From Streptococcus thermophilus (lineage in GTDB: Bacteria; Bacillota; Bacilli; Lactobacillales; Streptococcaceae): a stretch of 64,000 bases of DNA. The first letter of the stretch is position 1; each line of letters opens with the position of its first letter. The position numbers and the translations under genes are program-made. The notes under the pieces were generated by a model. It was not told the DNA's origin. It did not search any database and worked only from the letters and a program-made list of their open reading frames with translations. The stretch is taken from assembly GCF_010120595.1 (NCBI RefSeq), contig NZ_CP038020.1, positions 2,038,269 to 2,102,268 on the forward strand, in the 5' to 3' direction. This document shows, one piece after another, positions 30,145-39,611 of this stretch.

Positions 30145-32211
30145 TTAAGCTCCCCTTCGGGCTAGATTGATCATATCATATATCAAAGTATTGCTTGTTT
30201 CTTTGAGAGAATAGTTCTCCAAAGTATTGACTTCCTTACGAAGCTGTCTGGCATAACGACTAGAAATACGCCCAGCTTGTTCATATTCGATGATAATCTT
30301 ACGTTCCAAAAAATAGCCTCGCAACATTTCGTCAACATAGTCTGGATTTAAGTGAGTGATAACCCGCTCGACAAAGGCTCCAGATTGAATAATTTCAGCC
30401 TCTCGAATCCGACTGCGTTTCAAATAAGACAAAAGATCTGAATTATAGACACCTTCCAGATTACTCAAGGCTTCCAAAACCTGCTCAGTATTTGTTAAAT
30501 AAAGCTCAGTCATATGATCACGATTTTCCTCGGTCAATCGAGGACCTTGCCTATTCTCCTCTTGTTCAAATCGAAACTTGAAGGTAAAAGCTAGGTGCAA
30601 AATTCTACGAAGACCAAGAACGAAAACAGCAGAGGCATAAGAGAGACTAGAAACAAAACCACGGTTGATACGGCGCTCCAAGCCTTTGATATAACGTTGG
30701 TATAGATTGTATTCGAGTTCTGAAATCTTCCCCTTCTTGTAGGCATATTCCAAACCCTCACTCTCGATTTCCATAATCATGATACGGATATTAGCTAACT
30801 CTTCCTTGATATCATTTGATTCCTGCTCCAAGATTAAATCTTCCAAACGTTGGTTATAGTTGTCAATGGTAGCATAAACAGCTCCTTGATTTGCAGACTG
30901 CTTCAGGTCTTTTTCTAGCTCTCTTACCACATCATTAAGAATAGCAATCTGCATGTAATGGTTGGTCGTATGTGCTGGTCCGGTAGCTAACCTAGGTAGA
31001 ATTAAAATACCTATCAAGAAGCTCAATAGTGTAACACCCGCTACTGTAAAGGTCAAGAGACTGTGTTCTAGCGCAGTCATATTAGCAACCGGAAGTAAAA
31101 GGATTGTTGCAATCGAAACCGTTCCTTTTACGCCAGAAAAAGTCAAAATCGTAGCAACCTTCCATATTTTTTTCAGTGACCGTTTGGTCCGCCAAGCTCT
31201 TTGGGCAAGCACTGCACTAATCATGACAAAACGAATTCCAAACATGATCGCTGTTAACAAGACTATGGCAAGAAGCATCCAAAGCGTATCATAAGTACTG
31301 CTAGACAGTACTGGGGTTGCTAAGGTTGGCAGTTCCGTCCCCAGAAGGAAAAAGACCATACCATTAAGAACAAAGGTAATGGTTCCCCAAATCGTATGGG
31401 AGACACTATCCAATTTGGCATCAAATACGGTGATTTTTTTGAAACGGCTAGCAAGCGAAATCCCTGCTACAACAACAGCAATAATTCCAGAGACATGTAT
31501 TTCCTCAGCTACAAAGTAAGAGGAAATCGGTAGCACTAACTCTAGTAAGAGTGCACCTGTGACATCTGCTGCATCCATATTATCTAAAATGGTCAAAAAA
31601 AGACGATTCAATAGAGCTGTAATCAAGCCAACCAAAAAACCACCAATTACAGAGATAACCAAATTCCAGCTCGCGTCCAGGAGGGAGAAGGATCCCGTTG
31701 TCAAAGCCGTTACTGCTACCCGAAAGGCGACCAAGCCAGAGGCATCATTTAGCAAACCCTCTCCCTGCAGAATATAGCTAATCCACTTTGGAAAACTGAA
31801 GCGTTTGGAGATAGCGGAATAGGCAACAAAATCCGTTGGACCAAGAGCGGCACCGAGGGCTAGACAGGCAGACAAGGGCACCGAAGCAGGCAAGACGGCC
31901 TTAGCAAGATAGCCGATTCCTAGCGTAGAGACGAAGATGACTGGAAAAATCAAAAACAGAATGAGCTTCCAGTTACGTAGAATACTGGTAATGTCACTCT
32001 CTTCGCCCTCACGAAAAAGCAAGGGAGCAATAATAAACGCTAGAAAAAGTTCCGTTTCAAGCTCAAAAACTTCCCCCTTAAGAAGAAAACCAATACCCAC
32101 TCCAAAAATAATTTGAATCAAAGGTAGGGGAAGTCGTGGAAAAATGCGGTTGATAACGTTCGATAAGATTAAGCTAAGCAGAAGAACAAGCAAAGCTAAT
32201 GATAAATGCAT
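30145..32211 (-). CDS. Na+/H+ antiporter (CPA1/NhaP family)
   Basis: A 688-residue protein. The first about 400 residues form a 12-helix CPA1 antiporter domain, with the ion-site motif GPTDFVAYSAIS and the second conserved region EGLLNDASGLVAF (ND). A cytoplasmic helical C-terminus of about 280 residues, as in bacterial NhaP/YvgP proteins, follows. It exports Na+ (or K+) in exchange for protons at the membrane. It is the last gene of a run with the 80-residue protein, mnmM and ytqA. Confidence 0.92.
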   Translation of the reverse strand: MHLSLALLVLLLSLILSNVINRIFPRLPLPLIQIIFGVGIGFLLKGEVFELETELFLAFIIAPLLFREGEESDITSILRNWKLILFLIFPVIFVSTLGIGYLAKAVLPASVPLSACLALGAALGPTDFVAYSAISKRFSFPKWISYILQGEGLLNDASGLVAFRVAVTALTTGSFSLLDASWNLVISVIGGFLVGLITALLNRLFLTILDNMDAADVTGALLLELVLPISSYFVAEEIHVSGIIAVVVAGISLASRFKKITVFDAKLDSVSHTIWGTITFVLNGMVFFLLGTELPTLATPVLSSSTYDTLWMLLAIVLLTAIMFGIRFVMISAVLAQRAWRTKRSLKKIWKVATILTFSGVKGTVSIATILLLPVANMTALEHSLLTFTVAGVTLLSFLIGILILPRLATGPAHTTNHYMQIAILNDVVRELEKDLKQSANQGAVYATIDNYNQRLEDLILEQESNDIKEELANIRIMIMEIESEGLEYAYKKGKISELEYNLYQRYIKGLERRINRGFVSSLSYASAVFVLGLRRILHLAFTFKFRFEQEENRQGPRLTEENRDHMTELYLTNTEQVLEALSNLEGVYNSDLLSYLKRSRIREAEIIQSGAFVERVITHLNPDYVDEMLRGYFLERKIIIEYEQAGRISSRYARQLRKEVNTLENYSLKETSNTLIYDMINLARRGA

Positions 32212-32219
32212 AGTTTCTC

Positions 32220-32462
32220 TTAACCTTCCTTATGACAACAGTTAGAAAATAGTTCTTTTTGCTTGCGAATTTTTTTATCAATGGCAGTCACGTCTTCCTT
32301 AGCTAAAAGTTTATGGCAACGTTCAACCTCAAGACTGGCTAGTTTCTTCTTGATTTTCGTCGTTTTGCAATTGTAAACCGTTTTTAAGTTATCTTCAGCA
32401 CTCTGCTTGTCTATATATTTGGCCTGCATATCTGCAAGTTTTTCTTTAATATCTGTAATCAT
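32220..32462 (-). CDS. Small Lys-rich helical protein
   Basis: An 80-residue, highly charged, Lys-rich and predicted all-helical product with three Cys, two of them in the tail SNCCHKEG. It overlaps the mnmM stop by four bases and sits 8 bases before the antiporter gene, so it is translated as part of that operon. I do not recognise the family. Confidence 0.55.
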   Translation of the reverse strand: MITDIKEKLADMQAKYIDKQSAEDNLKTVYNCKTTKIKKKLASLEVERCHKLLAKEDVTAIDKKIRKQKELFSNCCHKEG

Positions 32463-33007
32463 TGTAATTTCTCCAACATCACCAAAAATGGCGGGGTATT
32501 AATTTGATTGATAGGTTGATACAGCATGGCTGTAAAAACACGCTGGTCTAAACCAATCACATACTCAAGAACAGCATCCTTCTCCATATCACCACCATCA
32601 TGACCGTAGTAAATCATAATAGCTAGGCGACCACCCACCTCTAAGCGGTCAAGAATCTTCTCAATAGCTTCAAGGGTCGTGTGAGGTTTGGTGATGACAC
32701 TCTTGTCTGCAGATGGTAGATAGCCTAAATTGAAAATAGCTGCTCGAATAGGCTCCCTAACATAATGGTCCAGATTTTCATGACCATCTAAAATGAGTTC
32801 CGTATTTTCAATTCCCAAGTCTGACAAGCGTTGACTGGTCTTTCCAAGCGCCTGCTCCTGCACGTCAAAAGCATAGACCTTCTTGGAAAGTCTAGCCAGA
32901 AAGGCTGTGTCATTACCATTTCCCATGGTCGCATCGACAACTATACTCTCATCGTCCAGCACTTCTGCTAGAAAGTCATGAGACATATGAATGGGACGTT
33001 TAATCAT
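32459..33007 (-). CDS. mnmM: tRNA 5-aminomethyl-2-thiouridine methyltransferase MnmM
   Basis: A 182-residue class I methyltransferase of the YtqB/MnmM family. It begins MIKRPIHMSHDFL, with SAM motif VDATMGNGNDTAFLA and the NLGYLPSADK motif. In Gram-positive bacteria MnmM methylates nm5s2U34 of tRNAs to mnm5s2U. It overlaps the radical SAM gene (ytqA-like) by eight bases; the ytqA-ytqB pairing is conserved in Firmicutes. Confidence 0.88.
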   Translation of the reverse strand: MIKRPIHMSHDFLAEVLDDESIVVDATMGNGNDTAFLARLSKKVYAFDVQEQALGKTSQRLSDLGIENTELILDGHENLDHYVREPIRAAIFNLGYLPSADKSVITKPHTTLEAIEKILDRLEVGGRLAIMIYYGHDGGDMEKDAVLEYVIGLDQRVFTAMLYQPINQINTPPFLVMLEKLQ

Positions 33008-33950
33008 GCTTTTTCCTCCTTCTTGCTAACGACTCTTTACACCCTTGCCATGAGTCACGACGTTCCATCTCTTTGTCAATGGCATTAAGGACTTCCCACT
33101 TGTTGAGACTCCACATAGGTCCAATCAGCATATCTCGCGGTGCATCACCAGTAATCCGATGAATGACGATATCCTTAGGGATGATTTCCAACTGGTCACA
33201 GATGATTGACACATACTCTTCCTGACTCAGCAATTTAAGACCCCCTTCGTGGTAGTCTCTTTGCATACGCGTATTAGTCATCAGGTGGAGGAGATGGAGT
33301 TTAATCCCCTGAATGTCATTATCAGTCACACAACGGCGAACATTCTCCACCATCATCTCATGAGTTTCCCCCGGTAACCCATTAATTAGGTGTGATACAA
33401 TTTCAGCCTTGGGCGCACGCTCACGCAAGCGCTTCACCGTCTCCACATAGAGTTCATAGCTGTGTGCTCGGTTTATGAGCTCTGACGTTTCTTCATAAGT
33501 CGTCTGCAGTCCAAGTTCAACCGTTACGTGCATGCGGTCTGTGAGTTCTGCCAGATAATCAATCACATCGTCTGGCAAACAGTCAGGGCGAGTACCGATA
33601 TTGATCCCAACAACACCAGGCTCATTGATAGCCTGTTCGTAGCGATCCTTGATAACCTCAAGTGGTGCGTGAGTATTCGTAAAGTTTTGAAAATAAACCA
33701 GATATTTATGAACTTCTGGCCACTTGCGGTGCATAAAGTCAATCTCATGGTAAAACTGCTCACGAATCGGTGCCTCAGGAGCTACAATAGCGTCCCCAGA
33801 CCCCGATACTGTACAAAAGGTACAGCCACCGTGAGCCACTGTTCCATCACGGTTGGGACAATCAAAGCCCGCATCTATAGGAAGTTTGAAAATCTTTTCG
33901 CCAAAAATCTCGCGATAGTAATCATTTACTGTTCTATAACGTTTTTTCAT
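33000..33950 (-). CDS. ytqA: YtqA-type radical SAM protein (TIGR01212)
   Basis: A 316-residue radical SAM protein with cluster cysteines Cys31, Cys43 and Cys46 in the family's CPNRDGTVAHGGCTFC arrangement (GGCTFC). Other Elp3/MiaB-like barrel features are ELGLQTTYEET and HLINGLPGET. It is homologous to YtqA, whose neighbour MnmM makes a tRNA modification, so a tRNA role is plausible but unproven. Confidence 0.85.
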   Translation of the reverse strand: MKKRYRTVNDYYREIFGEKIFKLPIDAGFDCPNRDGTVAHGGCTFCTVSGSGDAIVAPEAPIREQFYHEIDFMHRKWPEVHKYLVYFQNFTNTHAPLEVIKDRYEQAINEPGVVGINIGTRPDCLPDDVIDYLAELTDRMHVTVELGLQTTYEETSELINRAHSYELYVETVKRLRERAPKAEIVSHLINGLPGETHEMMVENVRRCVTDNDIQGIKLHLLHLMTNTRMQRDYHEGGLKLLSQEEYVSIICDQLEIIPKDIVIHRITGDAPRDMLIGPMWSLNKWEVLNAIDKEMERRDSWQGCKESLARRRKKHD

Positions 33951-33976
33951 ACAGACTATTATAACACTTTAGTCTA

Positions 33977-34032
33977 AAAAAGAGAGTAAGACAGAGACAA
34001 AATCATAGATTTCTGTCTGTCCTACTCTCACT
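33977..34032 (-). terminator. sepM terminator
   Basis: A very long imperfect hairpin: outer arms AGAGAGTA/TACTCTC with inner GACAGA/TCTGTC, followed on the minus strand by T6. It lies just past the sepM stop. Confidence 0.75.
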
Positions 34033-34034
34033 TC

Positions 34035-35111
34035 TCATTTAGTCTTTTTCAAAAAATCAATGGCTTCTTGAGCTGTTTTAACAGGGACGATTTTCATCTT
34101 GGTCCCCAGTTTCTCGGCAGCTTCCTTGGCCTCTTGATAATTAGTCTTGGCATCCGGATCAGCCTTTTTCATTTCCTTAGTTACTAGATTATTTGGCACG
34201 AAGAAAATGTCTGCGCCACTATCAGCCGCAGATTTCACCTTGAGATAGGCCCCACCGATATCACCGACAGCCCCATCTTTTTCAATAGTTCCTGTACCAG
34301 CAATCTTGCGGCCAGCCTTGAGGTCTTGACCAGACACCTGATCGTAAATAGCCAAGGTAAACATAAGACCAGCACTTGGCCCACCGACACCATCCAGTTT
34401 AAACTTAACATTCTCAGGACTCTTGATCTCAGTATGGTCCGTTAGGCCGATACCAATACCATTTTTGCCATTGGCAATCTTAATAATCTTACCAGTAGCA
34501 GTCTTTTCTTTGCCATCTCTCATATAAGTGACCTTGACCTTTGAACCCAGCTTAAGTCCTTGAACGTATTTAATCATGTCAGTAGAATTATCAAAGGTCT
34601 TACCATTAACAGCCGTCACCGTATCAGCAATATTGAGGACACCCTTGAAGCTAGAATCATCAGCAACCTGAAGCACATAGACACCCATATACTCCAAACT
34701 AACCTCCTTACCAGCCAGAGTCAAGCCCTGATAAACCGCTTGGTTTTGAGAAGTCTCCATGTAAAATTGGTTGATGCGCATGAAATCTTCATCAGAGTAA
34801 TTTCCAGTTGCCTCTTCAGCCGTTTGAAGCTTTGCAAAATCATTAAACTGAGCATAGAGCATCAAGGCCAAAGTCGCCTTGGTTTGAGCCACCGCCACAA
34901 AATTATAGGAGCCCTTAGAATCATCAGCTTTCTTATTCACTGTCAAGACTTCCTTGGTATCAAAAGCACCACCCGGAAGCTCCACATAGTAATTATTGAG
35001 CGGGAAAAAGAGGGCAAAAAGGAGGAAAAGTACCGTAAAAATACTTAATAACCGCCACTTAATACGCCACATTTTCTCTAATAGCGATTTAGATTTTGTC
35101 TTGTTTGCCAC
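34035..35111 (-). CDS. sepM: SepM-type membrane protease (PDZ plus Lon-like)
   Basis: I choose the GTG at 35111 (product MANKTKSKSLLEK..., 358 residues) because GGAGG lies just upstream and it overlaps the coaD end; an ATG further upstream would overlap coaD heavily. One N-terminal membrane anchor (about 16-36) is followed by a PDZ domain (about 120-215) and a Lon-like Ser/Lys protease domain, with Ser in GGPSAGLMF and Lys in AYLKVKSA. In S. mutans SepM trims the competence pheromone CSP; in S. thermophilus the substrate is unknown. Confidence 0.88.
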   Translation of the reverse strand: MANKTKSKSLLEKMWRIKWRLLSIFTVLFLLFALFFPLNNYYVELPGGAFDTKEVLTVNKKADDSKGSYNFVAVAQTKATLALMLYAQFNDFAKLQTAEEATGNYSDEDFMRINQFYMETSQNQAVYQGLTLAGKEVSLEYMGVYVLQVADDSSFKGVLNIADTVTAVNGKTFDNSTDMIKYVQGLKLGSKVKVTYMRDGKEKTATGKIIKIANGKNGIGIGLTDHTEIKSPENVKFKLDGVGGPSAGLMFTLAIYDQVSGQDLKAGRKIAGTGTIEKDGAVGDIGGAYLKVKSAADSGADIFFVPNNLVTKEMKKADPDAKTNYQEAKEAAEKLGTKMKIVPVKTAQEAIDFLKKTK

Positions 35112-35586
35112 GCTTGGCCTCCACTTGCTTAACAACTGCTTGCGGAACATAGGAGCTAATGTCCCCCTCAAAATAAATCAACTCACGCACACGACTTGAA
35201 GACACCGGTGTCACCTCATGACTAGCAATCAAATAAACCGTTTCAAGTTCTGGCGCCAAACCTTTATTGAAATAGTCCATATTAGCCTCATAGTCAAAGT
35301 CTGTCGCATTGCGTAGGCCTCGAACCAGATAAGTTACACCAAGATCTCTGGCGACATCTACAGCCAGACTATCGTGGGCCGTTATGACCTTGACATTAGG
35401 AAAATCTGCCACAACCTCATCCAAGATACGCTTGCGAGTCACAACATCCCAGAAGCCCTGCTTATTTTTATTATAAAAAAGTCCTATATAGAGCTCGTCA
35501 AAGAGTTTGCTGGCTCTGACAATAATATCCATATGCCCATTTGTAATCGGATCAAAAGACCCCGTAAACATAGCAATCTTGGTCAT
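35089..35586 (-). CDS. coaD: Phosphopantetheine adenylyltransferase
   Basis: A 165-residue CoaD with TGSFDPITNGHMDII (T/HxGH motif) and the C-terminal VSSSRVREL. It makes dephospho-CoA from 4'-phosphopantetheine and ATP. It lies between rsmD and sepM; the sepM start lies inside its 3' end. Confidence 0.96.
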   Translation of the reverse strand: MTKIAMFTGSFDPITNGHMDIIVRASKLFDELYIGLFYNKNKQGFWDVVTRKRILDEVVADFPNVKVITAHDSLAVDVARDLGVTYLVRGLRNATDFDYEANMDYFNKGLAPELETVYLIASHEVTPVSSSRVRELIYFEGDISSYVPQAVVKQVEAKRGKQDKI

Positions 35587-35619
35587 AGCATTTCCTTTCT
35601 ACAATTTCCCTACCAAAGG

Positions 35620-36168
35620 CTAACGCACGTAAACGGTCACCTTACTGATACCATAGGTTTTCTGCTTCCAAATCCCAAAGTTTGAAACTTCTTCAGGCAA
35701 GTCCACATCCTTATCAGTCTCACAAACCAACATCACCTCTTCAGACAAGAGCCCCTGCTCCTCTAACTGAGTAATATTGGCCACAATCTGCTCTTTCGCA
35801 TAAGGCGGATCTAAGAGCACCAAGTCAAACTGACCTGTCAATTGTGTCAATGCACGCGCCGCATCCATCTTCAAAAGCTGGAACTGTTCCTCACTCTTGG
35901 TCATCTTGATATTTTCCTGAATAACAGCCTGTGCTCGACGATCCTTTTCCACGAGGACAGCAGACGACATGCCACGGCTAATAGCCTCAATAGCTAAACT
36001 ACCACTCCCAGAAAAAAGATCCAAAACACGTCCTCCATCAAAGAAAGGACCAATCATATTGAAAATGGCACCCTTGACCTTGTCCGTTGTTGGACGAGTC
36101 GTTTTGCCTTCTAACGTTTTAAGCGGACGCCCGCCAAAATCACCTGCTACAACACGCAAGTCGGTCAC
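35620..36168 (-). CDS. rsmD: 16S rRNA m2G966 methyltransferase RsmD
   Basis: The 182-residue protein has SAM motif VLDLFSGSGSLAIEAISRG and catalytic LLDPPYAK (DPPY). It methylates guanine 966 of 16S rRNA. The rsmD-coaD pairing is widespread in bacteria. Confidence 0.95.
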   Translation of the reverse strand: MTDLRVVAGDFGGRPLKTLEGKTTRPTTDKVKGAIFNMIGPFFDGGRVLDLFSGSGSLAIEAISRGMSSAVLVEKDRRAQAVIQENIKMTKSEEQFQLLKMDAARALTQLTGQFDLVLLDPPYAKEQIVANITQLEEQGLLSEEVMLVCETDKDVDLPEEVSNFGIWKQKTYGISKVTVYVR

Positions 36169-36274
36169 CTCGTTTTTACTGACTTTTAGTAAGACTTCTC
36201 TATTATAACAAAAAACTACACATAGATGTTACTCCAAAGGAGGCTAGACTAGCTAAAGATCATCACACAAACAC

Positions 36275-36301
36275 AAAAAACTCGAAATTCTCCCGAATTT
36301 C
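36275..36301 (-). terminator. trxB terminator
   Basis: GAAATTC GGGA GAATTTC on the minus strand, then GAG and a T6 run, immediately after trxB. Confidence 0.8.
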
Positions 36302-36309
36302 CATTTATG

Positions 36310-37230
36310 TTACTTATCACCAAGTGCAGTCACGTAGTTATAAGCTTCGATACCGGCTATGGCACCTTCCCCTACGGCTGTGGTAATTTGGCGAAGATCT
36401 TTCTGACGCACATCACCAATGGCAAAGATACCTGGAACACTTGTCGCCATCTTGTCATCTGTGATTACCCAACCATTTTGGTCAGTGATGTCGAGGCCTG
36501 TCAAGTAATCTGAAACAGGATCAAGTCCGACATAAACAAAGACACCGCCAAATTCGTGGTTAGTCACCTCACCAGTTTTGACATTCTTGATATCAACACT
36601 GCGAACCTTGATGTCATCACCCTTGATTTCTTCAACAACGGAATCCCAGATAAACTTGACCTTTTCATTGGTGAAGGCACGGGCTTGAAGGACTTTTTGG
36701 GCACGCAATTCGTCACGACGGTGAACAATGGTCACGCTATTGGCAAAGCGTGTCAAATAAATTCCTTCTTCAACAGCAGAGTCTCCACCACCAACAACCA
36801 AGAGGTCTTGATTGCGGAAGAAGGCACCATCACATACAGCACAATAAGAGACACCACGGCTGTTGTACTCTTCTTCACCAGCAACACCAATGTGGCGGTG
36901 TTTAGCACCCGTCGCAATGATAACTGTCTTGGTTTGGTACTCCTCGTCACCAGTTTTGACAACTTTATAATTGCCCCTGTCTTCGATACCAGACACGATA
37001 CCATAAAGATTTTCAACACCCAATTTTTCCAAGGGTTCAAACATCTTCATGGACAGTTCTGGACCAGAAATACTTTCAAAACCAGGATAATTTTCAATAT
37101 CAGATGTGTTATTCATCTGTCCACCAGGAGCACCTTGCTCCAAAGTTGCCACTTTAAGGTTGGCACGAGCTGCATAAAGTGCTGCAGTCATCCCCGCAGG
37201 ACCAGCTCCAATAACAATTGTATCGTACAT
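36310..37230 (-). CDS. trxB: Thioredoxin reductase
   Basis: A 306-residue low-molecular-weight TrxB. It has an N-terminal FAD motif GAGPAGMTAALYAAR, redox pair CAVC in SYCAVCDGAFF, NADPH motif VVGGGDSAVEE and C-terminal FAIGDVRQKDLRQ. It reduces thioredoxin with NADPH. Confidence 0.96.
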   Translation of the reverse strand: MYDTIVIGAGPAGMTAALYAARANLKVATLEQGAPGGQMNNTSDIENYPGFESISGPELSMKMFEPLEKLGVENLYGIVSGIEDRGNYKVVKTGDEEYQTKTVIIATGAKHRHIGVAGEEEYNSRGVSYCAVCDGAFFRNQDLLVVGGGDSAVEEGIYLTRFANSVTIVHRRDELRAQKVLQARAFTNEKVKFIWDSVVEEIKGDDIKVRSVDIKNVKTGEVTNHEFGGVFVYVGLDPVSDYLTGLDITDQNGWVITDDKMATSVPGIFAIGDVRQKDLRQITTAVGEGAIAGIEAYNYVTALGDK

Positions 37231-37295
37231 GAGTAACTCCTTATATGATTTTCTTGTAGAGATATCTTACACCTAATGTGCCAACAAAGCTAGCA

Positions 37296-37520
37296 TTATG
37301 CATTAAGTACGATAAGAATCGCCATAAAAGCAAATGCCAATACTGGGATCGAAACCATCGATATCATAATAGCATCATAGAGGGCACCCTGACGCTCCTT
37401 AACGGTTTTGTCTAAATGACGTAGGGCACGCCATCCAAGCCAAAAGACACCAATAACCAAACAAACAAAGAAAGCAATCACAAGGCCTAAGAGATAAAAT
37501 TTAAAAATATTTAATAACAT
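37296..37520 (-). CDS. DUF4059 membrane protein
   Basis: A 74-residue protein with two membrane helices (about 7-30 and 50-72) and a charged loop RHLDKTVKERQG. Its position directly upstream of trxB is typical of the streptococcal DUF4059 family. Function unknown. The 214 bases between it and the ABC operon hold no recognisable gene. Confidence 0.75.
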   Translation of the reverse strand: MLLNIFKFYLLGLVIAFFVCLVIGVFWLGWRALRHLDKTVKERQGALYDAIMISMVSIPVLAFAFMAILIVLNA

Positions 37521-37734
37521 AAATCATCCTAAAGTGAAAAATAGAAAAGGCTGAGACAACATTCTCCAACCTCTGAATCCGATTAATAATAACTACAGAA
37601 GGCAGTCACCGAGTAGACTCCTTAGTCGCCTTTGAAGTATTCAAAAGTTCCTAATCATCCTTGTGGGACTTTGACTATGAACTAGAAATGTAGTCCTATC
37701 CCATCACCTTTTCTATTGTAACAAAAATCCCATC

Positions 37735-38478
37735 TTAAAGATATTGTTTTGAATAAGAAGCGAAGAATTCTTTTGTTCGCTCTTCTTTTGGATGGTTAAA
37801 GATTTCATCAGGTGTTCCTTGTTCAAGGATATGACCTTTTTCAAGGAAAAGCACCTTGTCAGCCACTTGATAAATAAAGTTCATGTCGTGACTGACCAAA
37901 ATCATGGTTTGACCTGATTTAGCCGCATCTACGATTGATTTTTCAACCTCACCAACCAACTCAGGGTCAAGGGCAGATGTTGGTTCGTCAAGCAAGAGCA
38001 CATCAGGCCTCATTGCAAGGGCACGAGCCAAAGCCACACGTTGCTTTTGACCACCCGACAAGTGACGTGGGTAGTAATTTTCACGATTAGAAAGCCCAAC
38101 CTTAGCGAGCTCTTCTTTAGCAATCTTGGTAGCTTCGTCGTCAGAAAGTTTCTTAACAATCTTGAGACCTTCCTTAACATTATCCAAGGCTGTACGACGT
38201 TCAAAGAGGTTAAACTGTTGGAACACCATGGCCAACTTACGGCGAAGGGTAAGGATTTGCTCCTTGGTAATTGTTCCAAAATCCACCTTGAAATCATCAA
38301 TGGCAATAGTACCAGAATCAGGTTGTTCCAAATAGTTCAAGCAACGAAGGATAGTCGACTTCCCTGCACCAGAGGCACCAACAAGAGCCACAACTTCACC
38401 TTTTTCAATGTCAATATCGATGCCATCGAGAACCTTTTGTCCTGAAAATTCCTTGGTCAAATTTTTGATACTAATCAT
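37735..38478 (-). CDS. Polar amino-acid ABC transporter ATPase
   Basis: A 247-residue ATPase of the polar-amino-acid (GlnQ/TcyN-like) group: Walker A GASGAGKST, signature LSGGQKQR, Walker B VLLLDEPTSALD and SHDMNF. Its start overlaps the permease stop by one base. With the downstream-encoded permease and the binding protein it forms a complete importer. Confidence 0.92.
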   Translation of the reverse strand: MISIKNLTKEFSGQKVLDGIDIDIEKGEVVALVGASGAGKSTILRCLNYLEQPDSGTIAIDDFKVDFGTITKEQILTLRRKLAMVFQQFNLFERRTALDNVKEGLKIVKKLSDDEATKIAKEELAKVGLSNRENYYPRHLSGGQKQRVALARALAMRPDVLLLDEPTSALDPELVGEVEKSIVDAAKSGQTMILVSHDMNFIYQVADKVLFLEKGHILEQGTPDEIFNHPKEERTKEFFASYSKQYL

Positions 38479-39401
38479 TAGCGGTCACCTCCAATGCCAG
38501 AAATGTCAGTCGCTTCAGGAGCCTTAATGGCCATGTGATTTTCAACTGAACGACCAATGTACTCAATCAAGATTGAGATTGCCCAGTATACAAGAGCTAC
38601 TGAGATATAACGTTCAAAGTAACGGTAGTCAGCACCACCTAAGATTTGAGCTTGCGCATACATTTCAACGATACCTGCACTGAAGGCAAGTGATGTTCCC
38701 TTAGTCAAACCAATCAAACTGTTAATCAAACTTGGTGTCGCAATAACTGCCGCATTTGGAATGATGACACGACGGTAAACTTGTGCTGATGTCATCCCAA
38801 GAGAACGGGCAGCTTCGATTTCCCCAGCGTCAACGGCCTGAATCGCTGCACGGATGGTCTCACTCATGTAAGCTGCTTCATTAAAGGCAAAGGCTGTAAT
38901 AGCGAAGATAGCTGGTGGAATCTCATTAATGTTCCAATCTAAGCCGAAATCACCATTCAAGTAACGAAGGAAGAGTGGAATACCATAGTAAGTCAACATG
39001 AGTTGTACAAGGATTGGTGTCCCACGCAAGAAGCTCACAAAAACGGCTTGAATTGGATAAAGGATACGTACTCGATTAATTTTAACAACCGCAAAGACAA
39101 GGGCCAAAATCAAACCGAAGAAGGCACCTGCAATAGTCAATCCCAAGGTTAAAGGCAAGCGTTCTACAATCTTAGGGACAGCATCGAAGACAGCCTTCCA
39201 TGAGAAGAGCTTACCAGCTGGCATCCAAGATGAAATCCATTTGAAGACAATTGTAACCAATTGCAAAACATAGCCCCAAAGGATTTCCACTAGCCATGAT
39301 AAGGGAATGGCTAAAGCAACAGCTACTGCCAAACCAACCAAGCCAAGGATAACTTGAAGATACCAAGGTGACCGATTAAATGCTTCTATACTCTTTTTCA
39401 C
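38478..39401 (-). CDS. Polar amino-acid ABC transporter permease
   Basis: A 307-residue membrane protein of the HisM/GlnP type. It has the FLRGTPILVQLMLTYYG motif and the EAA-type loop IEAARSLGMTSAQVYRRVIIP. It has an extra N-terminal stretch with a membrane segment (about 15-60). It is co-transcribed with the ATPase. Confidence 0.92.
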   Translation of the reverse strand: MKKSIEAFNRSPWYLQVILGLVGLAVAVALAIPLSWLVEILWGYVLQLVTIVFKWISSWMPAGKLFSWKAVFDAVPKIVERLPLTLGLTIAGAFFGLILALVFAVVKINRVRILYPIQAVFVSFLRGTPILVQLMLTYYGIPLFLRYLNGDFGLDWNINEIPPAIFAITAFAFNEAAYMSETIRAAIQAVDAGEIEAARSLGMTSAQVYRRVIIPNAAVIATPSLINSLIGLTKGTSLAFSAGIVEMYAQAQILGGADYRYFERYISVALVYWAISILIEYIGRSVENHMAIKAPEATDISGIGGDR

Positions 39402-39574
39402 AATGTCGCCCTTTCTTTCTAAAAAAGTCGGTTAGCCTAGTGCTAACCGTTCAAATATCTTATCATAAATTTTATAATATTCATTTTAGCACGACTCAGA
39501 AAGTCTGTGAAATAGTCTTTTCTTATCAAAGTGATAAGGAAATCATATCACTGATAATTCAGCTTTATTAACGT

Positions 39575-39605
39575 CAAAAAGCTGAGACAGCAGTCTCAAC
39601 TTTTA
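39575..39605 (-). terminator. Terminator between binding protein and permease genes
   Basis: AAAAGTTGAGAC TGCT GTCTCAGCTTTTT on the minus strand: a 12-bp stem with T5, seven bases after the binding-protein stop and about 175 bases before the permease start. Confidence 0.85.
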
Positions 39606-39611
39606 ACAGTC

